Assembly: GCF_000974805.1 (NCBI RefSeq)
Contig: NZ_BBQZ01000005.1
Coordinates: 186,001 to 250,000, forward strand
DNA from: Demequina salsinemoris
GTDB taxonomy: Bacteria > Actinomycetota > Actinomycetes > Actinomycetales > Demequinaceae
Length of the DNA: 64,000 bases
Reading direction: 5' to 3'
Position numbers and translations under genes: made by a program. The notes under the pieces are model-generated. The model saw only the letters and a program-made list of their open reading frames with translations. It had not been told where the DNA came from and ran no database searches. Positions 1 to 10,878 of the stretch are shown here, in pieces; within the stretch, counting starts at the first letter, position 1, and each line of letters begins with the position of its first letter.

Positions 1-71
1 AGGGCGGAGTTCTCGGAGCGGCGCAGCCAGGCCAGTGCGCGCTGGGGCAGGGGTGCGGGGGCGGGTGGCAC
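1..71 (-). CDS. 5' end of a divergent gene, truncated by the window edge
   Basis: A GTG at 71-69 on the minus strand is preceded by an AGGAAG ribosome-binding site about 5 nt upstream. It opens a frame with no stop to the window edge, reading MPPAPAPLPQRALAWLRR and onward. Only 23 residues are visible, so no family can be named. The position, head-to-head with a MarR gene and sharing its operator region, is the usual arrangement for a MarR-controlled transporter or enzyme, but that is inference from context. Confidence 0.4.
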   Translation of the reverse strand, partial: MPPAPAPLPQRALAWLRRSENSA

Positions 72-93
72 GGGTGCTTCCTCACGTGTACGA

Positions 94-108
94 GTGCAAC
101 AGTTGCAC
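94..108. promoter_or_regulatory. Probable MarR operator (15-bp inverted repeat)
   Basis: GTGCAAC-A-GTTGCAC is a perfect inverted repeat with 7-bp arms around one base. It lies between two divergent genes, one encoding a MarR regulator, and its right arm overlaps the -35 element of that regulator. This geometry is typical of MarR autorepression. No binding data exist here. Confidence 0.6.
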
Positions 109-132
109 ACTAGCATGCATAAGCATTAGCGT
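103..132 (+). promoter_or_regulatory. Promoter of the marR-type gene (leaderless)
   Basis: TTGCAC (103-108), an 18-bp spacer and TAGCGT (127-132) form a plausible sigma70 promoter. The ATG at 139 lies 6 nt after the -10 and has no Shine-Dalgarno sequence, so the transcript probably begins at the start codon. Confidence 0.5.
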
Positions 133-138
133 CGGCGC

Positions 139-618
139 ATGGATATCGACCGCGACGGGTCGTCGCTCGACCCCACCTCGGAGGCCACCGTCCTCGCCTC
201 GCGGTCCCTCCTCGGCTTCGTCGTCCGCTCCCTCGCGCCCGTGCTCGAGGAGCTCACGCTCGTGCAGTTCCGGGCGCTCGTGGTCGTGGACGCGGCCGCT
301 CCCGTGCGGATGGCCGACCTCGCTGAGCGCGTCGGGGTGCACCCGTCCACGCTCAGCCGCACGGTGGATCGCCTCGAGGCCGGCGGCTGGGTCCGTCGTG
401 TGCCCGTCGAGGGCAACCGGCGGGAGGTCCACGTCGAGCCGACCGCGCGGGGAACCGAGCTCGTCGCCGACGTCACGCATCATCGGCGCGCGGAGATCGC
501 TGCAGCGCTGACGCGCCTGTCGCCGCCGGACCGCGAGGCGGTGCGGCGAGGGATGGAGCTCTTCGCGGCGGCGGCGGGGGAGGCGGACCCGGAGGAGCTG
601 CTCGAGCTCGGTCTCTGA
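139..618 (+). CDS. MarR-family transcriptional regulator
   Basis: This 159-residue protein has the MarR winged-helix fold. The recognition region is near residues 55-85 (MADLAERVGVHPSTLSRTVDRL), followed by a charged wing (GNRREVHVEPTARG). The family binds palindromic operators as a dimer and releases them on ligand binding or oxidation. The start at 139 fits a leaderless promoter immediately upstream. An ABC exporter begins 49 bp downstream on the same strand and a truncated gene diverges upstream, so either could be its target. The ligand is unknown. Confidence 0.9.
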   Translation: MDIDRDGSSLDPTSEATVLASRSLLGFVVRSLAPVLEELTLVQFRALVVVDAAAPVRMADLAERVGVHPSTLSRTVDRLEAGGWVRRVPVEGNRREVHVEPTARGTELVADVTHHRRAEIAAALTRLSPPDREAVRRGMELFAAAAGEADPEELLELGL

Positions 619-667
619 GTGTCACCCCTGGGCCTTACGCTGGCGGTCTAGAACCGAGCGAGGTGGG

Positions 668-2536
668 ATGGGTCCAGGCGGGCGCGGCATGGTCCGCAAC
701 GAGGACGAGGCGAGACGGCTGATCGCCGAGGCGCCTCAGATCCGTGATCTCTGGCGCCGGATAGGCGCCCTGTTCGCGCCCTACCGCGCCCATCTCGCGC
801 TGACCGCTGTCCTCGTGGTCGCCGCGTCGGGCCTCGCGGTGATCCCCCCGCTCGTGGTGCAGCGGATCTTCGACGAGGCGCTGTTCCCCACGAGTGCCGA
901 CGGGGTGGTGGGGGCTCCGGACGTCCGCCTCCTCGCGGAGCTCGTCGCGGTGACGATCGCGATCTTCATCGGCGCCGCCGCGCTCGGCGTGTGGCAGACG
1001 TGGGTGACGTCGACGGTCGGCAACCGTGTCACGGGCGACCTTCGCGTGCGGCTGTTCTCTCGGCTGCAGTCCATGGAGCTCGGCTTCTTCACGCGCACCC
1101 GCACGGGAGTGATCCAATCGCGCCTCCAGAACGACGTCGGCGCCGTCTCCGGGGTGCTCACGACCTTCGTCCAATCGATCGTCGGCAACGTCGTCACGGT
1201 GGCCGCGAGCCTTGTCGCGATGCTCCTGCTCGACTGGCGGCTCACGCTCCTGGCCGTGGTGCTCATGCCAGCGCTCGTGATCGTCCAGCGTCGCGTGGGG
1301 CTGGTACGCCAGCGCATCGCGGCCCGGACTCAGGAGAGCCTGTCGGAGATGACCGCGATCACGCAGGAGACGCTCTCGGTGAGCGGCATCCTGCTGTCCA
1401 AGACGTACAACAGGCAGCGGTTCGAGACCGCCCGCTACGGTCGCGAGAACGACACGCAGATCCGCCTCCAGGTGCAGCAGGCGATGTCGGGGCAGTGGTT
1501 CTTCGGGCTCGTCAACATCGTGATGTCCTCCGTCCCTGCGATCGTGTACCTCGCGGCGGGCCTGCTGCTGTCCTCTGGATCGGCCGACGCGGCCGGAGGC
1601 ACGCTCACGGCGGGCACGATCGTGGCCTTCACGACGCTCCAGGCGCGGCTGCTGTTCCCGCTCATGGCGCTCATGCGGGTCGCCTTGGACGTCCAGACGT
1701 CCAAGGCGGTGTTCGCGCGCATCTTCGAGTACCTGGATCTCGAGCCCGCCATCACCGACGCGCCCGACGCTGTCGACGTCACCGAGGCGCCGGGACCGAT
1801 GGGTCGGATCGAGTTCCGTGACGTCGCGTTCCGCTACCCCGGTTCCAGGGACGATGCGGCACCCACCCTGGCAGAGGTCTCGTTCGTGGTGGAGCCGGGC
1901 ACCACGCACGCCTTCGTCGGACCGTCGGGCGCGGGCAAGACCACCATGGTCTACCTGGCGGCGCGGCTGTACGAGGCATCGGCGGGCTCCGTGCTCTTCG
2001 CCGGCGCCGAGGTCGCGGGCCTGACCCAGGAGTCCGTCGTCTCCCGGATCGGCGTGGTCACGCAGGAGACGTACCTGTTCCACGACACGATCGCCGCGAA
2101 CCTCCGCTACGCGAGGCCCGAGGCGACCGACGCGGAGCTCGAGGCGGCGTGCCGCGCGGCCAACATCCATGACGCGATCGTCGGCTTCGCGGACGGCTAC
2201 GACACGGTCGTCGGCGAGCGCGGCTACCGGCTCTCGGGCGGCGAGAAGCAGCGCATCGCCATCGCGCGCGTGCTGCTCAAGGACCCGCCCGTGCTGCTGC
2301 TCGACGAGGCCACGTCCGCGCTCGACACCGTCAGCGAGCGCATCGTCCAGCAGGCGCTCGACACGGCCGCGCGCGGCCGCACGACGCTCGTGGTCGCGCA
2401 TCGTCTGTCCACCGTCGCCGACGCCGATGTGATCCACGTGGTCGACGGCGGCCGCATCGTCGAGACCGGGACGCACGCCGAGCTGATCGCGCGCGATGGC
2501 CTCTACGCCGCGCTCGCGACCGCGCAACGACACTGA
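668..2536 (+). CDS. ABC transporter, fused membrane and ATPase domains (exporter type)
   Basis: This 622-residue half-transporter probably acts as a homodimeric exporter in the cytoplasmic membrane. The N-terminal half (about residues 35-340) carries six hydrophobic segments of the ABC type 1 exporter fold. The C-terminal half is a complete nucleotide-binding domain, with Walker A GPSGAGKTT (418-426, K424), signature LSGGEKQR (522-529), Walker B ending in D546-E547, and an H-loop in AHRLSTV. The start at 668 is chosen from the AGG motif 4 nt upstream. It follows the MarR gene by 49 bp and may be co-transcribed with it. Substrate cannot be assigned; multidrug or lipid export is typical for the family. 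Confidence 0.93.
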   Translation: MGPGGRGMVRNEDEARRLIAEAPQIRDLWRRIGALFAPYRAHLALTAVLVVAASGLAVIPPLVVQRIFDEALFPTSADGVVGAPDVRLLAELVAVTIAIFIGAAALGVWQTWVTSTVGNRVTGDLRVRLFSRLQSMELGFFTRTRTGVIQSRLQNDVGAVSGVLTTFVQSIVGNVVTVAASLVAMLLLDWRLTLLAVVLMPALVIVQRRVGLVRQRIAARTQESLSEMTAITQETLSVSGILLSKTYNRQRFETARYGRENDTQIRLQVQQAMSGQWFFGLVNIVMSSVPAIVYLAAGLLLSSGSADAAGGTLTAGTIVAFTTLQARLLFPLMALMRVALDVQTSKAVFARIFEYLDLEPAITDAPDAVDVTEAPGPMGRIEFRDVAFRYPGSRDDAAPTLAEVSFVVEPGTTHAFVGPSGAGKTTMVYLAARLYEASAGSVLFAGAEVAGLTQESVVSRIGVVTQETYLFHDTIAANLRYARPEATDAELEAACRAANIHDAIVGFADGYDTVVGERGYRLSGGEKQRIAIARVLLKDPPVLLLDEATSALDTVSERIVQQALDTAARGRTTLVVAHRLSTVADADVIHVVDGGRIVETGTHAELIARDGLYAALATAQRH

Positions 2537-2591
2537 ACCGCGCAGCGGCATTGAGTGAGACCGCGCAGCGGCACTGAACCGCGCAGCGGCA
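2521..2591. repeat. Imperfect 18-bp tandem repeat that copies the 3' end of the ABC gene
   Basis: Three copies of CCGCGCAGCGGCA lie at 2538-2550, 2561-2573 and 2579-2591. A degenerate fourth copy forms the last codons and stop of the ABC gene (CGCGCAACGACACTGAA). Each copy contains the small dyad CCGC-GCA-GCGG. The array sits between the ABC gene and the glucosidase promoter. Confidence 0.75.
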
Positions 2592-2612
2592 TCGACGACG
2601 CGCGCGCGGGCC

Positions 2613-2636
2613 TAGGGTGGGGACGACGGCGTCGTC
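2613..2636 (+). promoter_or_regulatory. Putative promoter and dyad upstream of the glucosidase
   Basis: TAGGGT at 2613-2618 fits a TANNNT -10 box. Just downstream, GACGACG-G-CGTCGTC (2622-2636) is a 15-bp inverted repeat that would overlap the transcription start. It could be an operator. No regulator gene is adjacent to support that. Confidence 0.35.
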
Positions 2637-2649
2637 GAAGGAGGCAGCG

Positions 2650-4347
2650 GTGAGCGGCGACTGGTGGAAGTCCGCGGTGGTCTATCAGATCTATCCGCGC
2701 AGCTTCCAGGATTCGAACGGTGACGGCATCGGCGACCTGAACGGCATCAGGCGGCGGCTCGGGTACCTCCAGGACCTCGGGGTGGACGTGCTGTGGCTGT
2801 CGCCGATCTACGCGTCCCCGCATGCGGACAACGGCTACGACATCTCCGACTACCAGGCGATCGATCCCGCGTTCGGGACGATGGGCGACTTCGACGCGCT
2901 GCTCGCCGAGGTGCATGAGCGCGGCATGAGGCTCGTCATGGATCTCGTGGTCAACCACACGTCCGACGAGCATCCCTGGTTCCTCGAGTCCAGGGCGTCC
3001 AGGCACAGCGCCAAGCGCGACTGGTACTGGTGGCGCCCGCCGCGAGAGGGGTTTGAATTCGGAATGCCAGGAGCGGAGCCGACGAATTGGCGCGGCTTCT
3101 TCTCGGGCTCCACCTGGGAGCCCGACGACGAGTCGGGGGAGTACTTCCTGCACCTGTTCCACCCCAAGCAGCCCGACCTCAACTGGGAGAACCCGGAGGT
3201 GCGTCAGGCCGTCTACGCGATGATGCGCTGGTGGCTCGACAAGGGGGTCGACGGCTTCCGGATGGACGTCATCAACCTCATCTCCAAGGTGCTGCCGCTT
3301 CAGGACGGGGAACCGGGCCCGGGCGGGCTCGGCAACGGCTTCCCGCTCGTCGCGTGCGGCCCGCGCATGCACGAGTTCCTCCAGGAGATGCACCGCGAGG
3401 TCTTCGCCGGCCGTGACGCCGAGCTGCTGACCGTCGGGGAGATGCCCGGCGTCATGACGGACGATGCGATCCTCACCACGGATCCCGAGCGCCGCGAGCT
3501 CGACATGGTGTTCCAGTTCGACCACGTCGACGTCGACCACGGGCCCGGAGGGAAGTTCGACCCGCAGCCGCTCGACCTGGTGCGGCTCAAGGCGACCCTC
3601 GGCCGCTGGCAGTCCGAGCTGGGCGAGCGCGGCTGGAACAGCCTGTACTGGGACAACCACGATCAGCCGCGCGTCGTCTCTCGCTTCGGCGACGACGGCG
3701 AGCACCGGGCGCGCTCGGCCAAGGCGCTCGCGGCCGTCCTGCACCTCATGCGCGGCACGCCGTACATCTACCAGGGGGAGGAGCTCGGAATGACGAATGC
3801 CGGGCTCGGGTCGATCGACGACTACCGCGACGTCGAATCCCTGAACGCGTACGACGAGCTGCTCGCGCAGGGCTGGGAGGCCGGCCGGATCATGGCGGGG
3901 CTCAGGGCCGCGAGCCGCGACAACGCGCGCACGCCGGTGCAGTGGGACGCGACGGCTCACGCCGGCTTCACGGACGGCGAGCCGTGGCTCAAGGTGACGG
4001 CGAACCACACGTGGCTCAACGCCGGCGCGCAGGTCGACGACCCGGACTCCGTGCTGGCGTTCTACCGGGCGCTCATCGCGATGCGGCACGCGGACCCGGT
4101 CGTCGCGCACGGCGCGTTCGAGATGCTGCTGCCGGAGGACCCGCAGGTCTTCGCCTATCGCCGTCGCCTGGACGATGCGGTGCTCACGGTCGTCGCGAAT
4201 CTCTCGGGCGATCCGGTGACCGCCGAGATCGACGTGGCTGGGGCATCGTGCGTGCTCCACAACCTCGGCGCGGGGGCCGAACCGGAGCCGGTCGGTGACC
4301 GCGGCATCGTCCTGGGGCCGTGGGAGGCTCGCGTCCACCGGGCGTGA
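2650..4347 (+). CDS. GH13 alpha-glucosidase (oligo-1,6-glucosidase type)
   Basis: This 565-residue cytosolic glycoside hydrolase probably releases glucose from short alpha-glucosides such as isomaltose, maltose or sucrose-like sugars. The GH13 regions are in order: DLVVNHTSDEH (region I), GFRMDVIN with nucleophile D206, LTVGEMPG with acid/base E264, and DNHDQPR with D338. The GTG at 2650 is chosen because AAGGAGG lies 6 nt upstream; a longer open frame from 2617 lacks a ribosome-binding site. There is no signal peptide. It stands alone, so the exact specificity within the subfamily is open. Confidence 0.93.
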   Translation: MSGDWWKSAVVYQIYPRSFQDSNGDGIGDLNGIRRRLGYLQDLGVDVLWLSPIYASPHADNGYDISDYQAIDPAFGTMGDFDALLAEVHERGMRLVMDLVVNHTSDEHPWFLESRASRHSAKRDWYWWRPPREGFEFGMPGAEPTNWRGFFSGSTWEPDDESGEYFLHLFHPKQPDLNWENPEVRQAVYAMMRWWLDKGVDGFRMDVINLISKVLPLQDGEPGPGGLGNGFPLVACGPRMHEFLQEMHREVFAGRDAELLTVGEMPGVMTDDAILTTDPERRELDMVFQFDHVDVDHGPGGKFDPQPLDLVRLKATLGRWQSELGERGWNSLYWDNHDQPRVVSRFGDDGEHRARSAKALAAVLHLMRGTPYIYQGEELGMTNAGLGSIDDYRDVESLNAYDELLAQGWEAGRIMAGLRAASRDNARTPVQWDATAHAGFTDGEPWLKVTANHTWLNAGAQVDDPDSVLAFYRALIAMRHADPVVAHGAFEMLLPEDPQVFAYRRRLDDAVLTVVANLSGDPVTAEIDVAGASCVLHNLGAGAEPEPVGDRGIVLGPWEARVHRA

Positions 4348-4417
4348 GGCGCGGGCCGTGCGGCCTCACACCTGCCCCGGATGTCGGTGCGCGGGACGGC
4401 GAGGGCCCTGACGCAGA

Positions 4418-4451
4418 ACGGCGGGACCGGGCCGAAGCCCGATCCCGCCGT
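4418..4451. terminator. Bidirectional hairpin between convergent genes
   Basis: Arms of 9 bp (ACGGCGGGA/TCCCGCCGT) plus 5 bp (CGGGC/GCCCG), separated by one mismatch, close on a CGAA tetraloop. It lies between the glucosidase and the small Cys-rich gene, which converge here. No U-tract follows on either strand. Confidence 0.7.
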
Positions 4452-4474
4452 CCGCTTGAAGTTCTAGGGTCGCG

Positions 4475-4582
4475 TCACTCGCCGCAGCTGCAACCGCCGC
4501 ATCCGCAGCCGCCCGAGGTGTCCTCGGCAGCAGCCTTGTCGGAGGTGACCTCGATCAGGTCGATGCTCTGCTTCTCTGCCAT
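4475..4582 (-). CDS. 35-residue Cys-rich small protein
   Basis: A complete small reading frame with ATG at 4582 and an AGGAG ribosome-binding site 6 nt upstream encodes a 35-residue protein. Its N-terminal two-thirds are charged and Cys-free (MAEKQSIDLIEV...). Its C-terminus is GGCGCGGCSCGE, with cysteines 26, 28, 31 and 33 in a CxCxxCxC pattern. Such a tail could bind a metal ion or be modified, as in some ribosomally made peptides; I do not recognise a named family. It has its own candidate promoter and converges on a hairpin terminator, which argues for a real gene. No maturase or transporter lies next to it. Confidence 0.7.
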   Translation of the reverse strand: MAEKQSIDLIEVTSDKAAAEDTSGGCGCGGCSCGE

Positions 4583-4633
4583 AGGGCGCTCCTCTCGTCG
4601 GGGGTGCGGACTCGTCGTGGAGCCCGTCCCGCC

Positions 4634-4639
4634 ACGATA
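4634..4639 (-). promoter_or_regulatory. -10 box for the Cys-rich gene
   Basis: TATCGT on the minus strand (TANNNT) lies about 52 nt upstream of the small ATG, in the 112-bp gap after the M13 peptidase. The -35 is weak (TTCCGC at 17 bp). Confidence 0.35.
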
Positions 4640-4694
4640 CGCCTCGGCGTCCGATCGCGGAATCCGCTGTGGCGAAGTGTGCGCGGCCGGCGCG

Positions 4695-6632
4695 TCACCA
4701 GATGCTGACGCGCTCCTCGGGGTCGAGCCACATGTCGTCGTCGGCGCCGACCTCGAAGGCCTCGTACCACGCGTCCATGTTGCGCACGATGCCGTTGACG
4801 CGGAACTCGCTGGGGGAGTGCGGGTCCGTGTTGAGGCGGGTGATCAGCGCCTCGTCGCGCACCTTCATGCGCTCGGTCAGCGCGTAGCCGACGAAGAAGC
4901 GCTGCAGGGCCGTCAGCCCGTTGAGCTCGGCGGCCTCCTCGACGGGGTGGCCCAGGGCGATCTCGTACGCCTTGAGGGCGATCTCGACTCCCGCGAGGTC
5001 TCCGATGTTCTCCCCGATGGTGAGCGCGCCGTTGACGTGGTGCTCCTCCGAGAGCTGGGCGGGGGAGTACGAGTCGTATTGCGAGATGAGCATCCCAGTG
5101 CGCTGCGAGAAGGCCTCGCGGTCGGCCTCGGTCCACCAGTCGTCGAGCTTGCCCGTGCCGTCGTACTTGGAGCCCTGGTCGTCGAAGCCGTGCCCGATCT
5201 CGTGGCCGATCACGGAGCCGATGCCGCCGTAGTTGACGGCGTCGTCCGCGCTCGGGTGGAAGAACGGGGGCTGCAGGATCGCCGCGGGGAATACGATCTC
5301 GTTCGCGACCGGCAGGTAGTAGGCGTTGACGGTCTGCGGCGTCATGAGCCACTCGGTGCGGTCGACCGGCTTGCCGATCTTGGACCACTCCCAGTCCTCC
5401 TCGAAGGCCGAGGCCGCGCGGATGTTGCCGACGAGGTCGTCCGCCGCCAGCTCGAGTCCCGTGTAGTCGCGCCACTTGTCGGGGTAGCCGATCTTCGGGG
5501 TGAACTGGTCGAGCTTCTCGAGGGCGCGCTTCTTCGTGTCCTCCGTCATCCACGTCAGGGAGGTGATGGACGCGCGGTACGCCTCGATGAGGTTCGCGAC
5601 GAGGGCGTCCATGTGCCGCTTGTGGTCCGCGGGGAAGTGCGCCTTGACGTACTCCTGGCCGACCAGCTCGCCGATGACCGACTCGACCAGCCCGACGCCG
5701 CGCTTCCAGCGCTCGCGCTGCTGAGGCGCGCCGGACAGGACGGTGCCGTAGAAGTCGAAGTTGGCCTTCGACAGCTCCTCGGTGAGGTACGGCGCGCGCG
5801 AGTTGACGACCTTCCACCGCAGGTAGGTCTTCCAGGCCTCGAGGTCGGTTGCGGCCCAGGCCGCGGCGACGCCGGTGAAGAACTCGGGCTCGCTCACGAC
5901 GAGCAGCTCATGCGCCGCCTCGGGCAGCTGGATGGCATCGGCCCATCCGGCCCAGTCCAGTCCAGGCGCCTCCGAGATCAGCGAGTCGAGCGTCATCGGG
6001 TTGTACGTGAGCTCGGCCTCGCGCGTCTTCACCACGTCCCAGTGGTGCGAGGCGATGGCCGTCTCGAGGTTCATGATCTCGGAACCCGTGAAAGCCACAC
6101 CCGTCAGCGACGACATGCGGTCCACGTGAGCCACGTACTTCTCGCGCGTCTCAGCGTGCGCGTCCTCGCGGTAGTAGGCCTCGTCGGGAAGGCCGAGACC
6201 GCTCTGGGACATGTACACGACGTTGCGGTCCGGATCGGCCTTGTCCGCGAAGACGTAGTACCCGACGAGCCCGCTGATGCCGCCGCGCTCGAGCGTGCCC
6301 ATCGCCCTCGCGAGCTCGCCGTGGTCGGCCGCCTCATCGATGAGCGCCAGATCCTGCTCGAGCGGGGTCATGCCGAGCGCGGAGGCCCTGTCGAGGTCCA
6401 TGAAGCTCGCGTAGAGCGCGCCGATCTGCGAGTCCGCGGGGGCGTCCTCGATGATGACGCGCACCTGCTTCTCGGCCTCGTCGCGCAGCGTGTAGAACGA
6501 CCCGTCGGCGGAACGGTCGTCGGGGATGACATGCTCGGTCTCCCAGATCCCGTTCACGTGGCGGAAGAAGTCGTCCTGCGGGCGGACCTCGCTGGAGAAC
6601 TCGTCGGTGTCGATACCTGAGCGCTTCGTCAT
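4695..6632 (-). CDS. M13-family zinc metallopeptidase (PepO/neprilysin type)
   Basis: This 645-residue peptidase has the M13 signatures: VNAYYLP for substrate binding, the zinc motif HEIGH (H477, E478, H481), and GENIGDLAG supplying the third ligand E541. Bacterial members cleave oligopeptides. No signal peptide or N-terminal membrane anchor is seen, so this copy looks cytosolic, as PepO enzymes often are. The ATG at 6632 is chosen because a TAGGGT -10 box ends 7 nt before it, giving a leaderless transcript; upstream in-frame starts lack support. It diverges from rpiB. Confidence 0.94.
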   Translation of the reverse strand: MTKRSGIDTDEFSSEVRPQDDFFRHVNGIWETEHVIPDDRSADGSFYTLRDEAEKQVRVIIEDAPADSQIGALYASFMDLDRASALGMTPLEQDLALIDEAADHGELARAMGTLERGGISGLVGYYVFADKADPDRNVVYMSQSGLGLPDEAYYREDAHAETREKYVAHVDRMSSLTGVAFTGSEIMNLETAIASHHWDVVKTREAELTYNPMTLDSLISEAPGLDWAGWADAIQLPEAAHELLVVSEPEFFTGVAAAWAATDLEAWKTYLRWKVVNSRAPYLTEELSKANFDFYGTVLSGAPQQRERWKRGVGLVESVIGELVGQEYVKAHFPADHKRHMDALVANLIEAYRASITSLTWMTEDTKKRALEKLDQFTPKIGYPDKWRDYTGLELAADDLVGNIRAASAFEEDWEWSKIGKPVDRTEWLMTPQTVNAYYLPVANEIVFPAAILQPPFFHPSADDAVNYGGIGSVIGHEIGHGFDDQGSKYDGTGKLDDWWTEADREAFSQRTGMLISQYDSYSPAQLSEEHHVNGALTIGENIGDLAGVEIALKAYEIALGHPVEEAAELNGLTALQRFFVGYALTERMKVRDEALITRLNTDPHSPSEFRVNGIVRNMDAWYEAFEVGADDDMWLDPEERVSIW

Positions 6633-6639
6633 GCCCAAC

Positions 6640-6645
6640 ACCCTA
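6640..6645 (-). promoter_or_regulatory. -10 box of the M13 peptidase (leaderless)
   Basis: TAGGGT on the minus strand is followed by 7 nt and then the ATG at 6632. No Shine-Dalgarno is present. Confidence 0.5.
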
Positions 6646-6778
6646 GGGGGAGGGTCTGACGCGTGAGGGGTGGTTTCGCTGTCGGCGTGGCACGACGAAG
6701 AGCCGGGCAGGAACGATGCGGCACGCGCCCCGGCGACAGCCGTGCACCGCACCGCGCCTCAGATGGCATGATGGCGCC

Positions 6779-7228
6779 ATGCGCCTCCACATCGCCGCGG
6801 ACCACGCAGGGTTCGAGCTCAAGCAGCACCTGATCGCCCACTTCTCCGACGCAGGGGTCGAGGTCGTCGACCACGGTGCGTTCGAGTACGACGCGCTCGA
6901 CGACTACCCGCCGTTCTGCATCGACGCGGCGACCGCCGTGGCGGCCGCCCCTGGCGACCTCGGCATCGTCATCGGCGGCTCGGGCAACGGCGAGCAGCTC
7001 GCGGCCAACCGGGTCAAGGGCATCCGTGCGGCACTCATCTGGTCCGAGGAGACCGCGAGGCTCGCGCGCCAGCACAACGACGCGCAGATCGGCTCGATCG
7101 GCGCGCGCATGCACTCGCTCGAGGAGGCGACCGCGATCGCCGACGCGTTCGTGGCGGAGCCCTTCAGCGGAGACGCGCGTCACCAGCGTCGGATCGACCT
7201 GATGCTCGACTACGAGGCCGCGCACTAG
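6779..7228 (+). CDS. rpiB: Ribose-5-phosphate isomerase B
   Basis: This 149-residue enzyme interconverts ribose-5-phosphate and ribulose-5-phosphate in the pentose phosphate pathway. It begins with the LacA/RpiB signature MRLHIAADHAGFELK and carries GGSGNGEQLAANRVKGIRAA. In this actinobacterial subclass the catalytic base is a glutamate (here E72) rather than the cysteine of Escherichia coli RpiB, as known for the Mycobacterium tuberculosis enzyme. The ATG at 6779 aligns with the conserved N-terminus; upstream in-frame ATGs would add an unconserved extension. Confidence 0.95.
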   Translation: MRLHIAADHAGFELKQHLIAHFSDAGVEVVDHGAFEYDALDDYPPFCIDAATAVAAAPGDLGIVIGGSGNGEQLAANRVKGIRAALIWSEETARLARQHNDAQIGSIGARMHSLEEATAIADAFVAEPFSGDARHQRRIDLMLDYEAAH

Positions 7229-7276
7229 CCGCGAGGCCTCGGCGCCCGGCGAAGGGCGCGACGCGGCGCGCGACGC

Positions 7277-8493
7277 TCAGTCGACCCGGGACGCGAACAG
7301 GTGCTCCGGCGGCGACCACTTCGCGAGGTCCTCGGGCCACATCGGTCGGCCCAGGTAGAAGCCCTGAAGGTTGTCGCACCCCATGGAGACGAGCAGATCG
7401 AGGTCCGCGCCGCTCTCGACGCCTTCCGCCGTGCAGGTCATGCCGAGCGCGTGGCCGAGGTCGATGATCGAGCGCACGACCGTGCGCGACTCCTCCGACG
7501 TGGTGGCTGTCGCGACGAAGCTGCGGTCCACCTTGAGCTCGGAGAAGGGGAGCCTCGCGAGCTCGAGCATCGACGAGTAGCCGGTGCCGAAGTCGTCCAG
7601 GGAGACCTGGAAGCCCTCGAGCCGCAGACGCGTGAGGCGCTTGAGCGAGGTCACCGGATCGGACATCGCCGCGGTCTCCGTGACCTCGACGATCACTCGA
7701 GAGGGGTCGACCCCGCAGTCGTTCGCGAGGCCCATGAGCCGTTGGTCGAGTCGGCTCTCGCCGACCTCGGAGGCGGAGATGTTGATCGAGATCGTCTGCG
7801 TCTCGGGAAGCCTCGACGCGGCGAACCATGACAGGGCGCTCGTCATCACCGAGTTCGTGAGGTCCGAGGCCATCCCGTTCGCCTCGGCCACCGGGACGAA
7901 GACTCCGGGCGGGATCAGCCGGCCCTCGGGGGTGAGGCACCGTGCGAGAGCCTCGTAGCCCACCACCTTGCCGCTCGCGCACGAGACCTTCGGCTGAAGC
8001 GCCACCGTGATCTGCCCGGCGCCGAGCGCCTTGCGCAGGGACTCCGCTGTCACGACCGGGGCATCGCCCGCGGTCGTGGGGGCTGATGCGGCCGTCTTGG
8101 GAGTCGGATGCTCGGTGCGCACCTCGAGGATCTCGGTGAGCCTCGCGCGCGAGTACGGCTTGCCGAGCGATCCGGCGACGATGAGGCCGTGCGCCTTCGC
8201 GTAACGCAGCGCGGACTCGAGCACCCGGGTGTCCTGGCCGCTCGAGACGATCACGGCGGCCTCGCTCTCTCGCTTGGCGAGCTCCTCGAGCACCATGAGC
8301 CCGTCGTCGTGACCGAGCACGAGGTCGACCATCACGTGGGTGGGGCTCCAGTCGTCGTGGGCAGCGAGGAACGACTCCACGCTCGACTCGAGGCGCGCCT
8401 CGGCCCCGGTCGCGGTGACCATCGCGCGCGCCATCCGGCCGACGAGGTCGTCGTCATCCACGATCAGCACTCGCAGTCCCTGCGTCGCGTCGC

Positions 8494-8497
<4 letters not shown>
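7277..8497 (-). CDS. Response regulator with EAL c-di-GMP phosphodiesterase domain
   Basis: This 406-residue protein joins an N-terminal receiver domain (acid pocket VDDDD, phosphoacceptor D58, conserved K in GKPYS) to a C-terminal EAL domain. The EAL residues for c-di-GMP hydrolysis look intact: E182-A-L, the SINIS asparagine, EVTET, DDFGTGYSS, LKVD and AEGVE. It probably degrades c-di-GMP when phosphorylated. Its ATG overlaps the stop of the upstream hybrid kinase (ATGA), and AAGGAG precedes it, so the two are translationally coupled and the kinase is the likely partner. Confidence 0.94.
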
Positions 8498-10788
<2,291 letters not shown>

Positions 10789-10838
10789 GCGGCTCCCCTC
10801 AGAACCCGGGACGCGAGCGGCACGCCCCCGTACCGCCG

Positions 10839-10844
10839 AGCCTA
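10839..10844 (-). promoter_or_regulatory. Possible -10 box for the first hybrid kinase
   Basis: TAGGCT on the minus strand sits in the 90-bp gap between the two hybrid kinases. A separate promoter for the kinase/EAL pair is possible; the -35 is not clear. Confidence 0.3.
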
Positions 10845-10878
10845 GCGCCGCGCTCCCGCGTCGTACATGTGTGAAAGA

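Noticed and set aside
1846-1857. The GGACGATGC motif explained as Asp-Asp-Ala codons
   Set aside because: Several copies are intergenic or in other frames and on the other strand of genes, so codon choice alone cannot explain the pattern.
635-2551. A 638-codon minus-strand frame opposite the ABC gene
   Set aside because: The ABC motifs on the plus strand are complete; the antisense translation is low-complexity and has no recognisable family.
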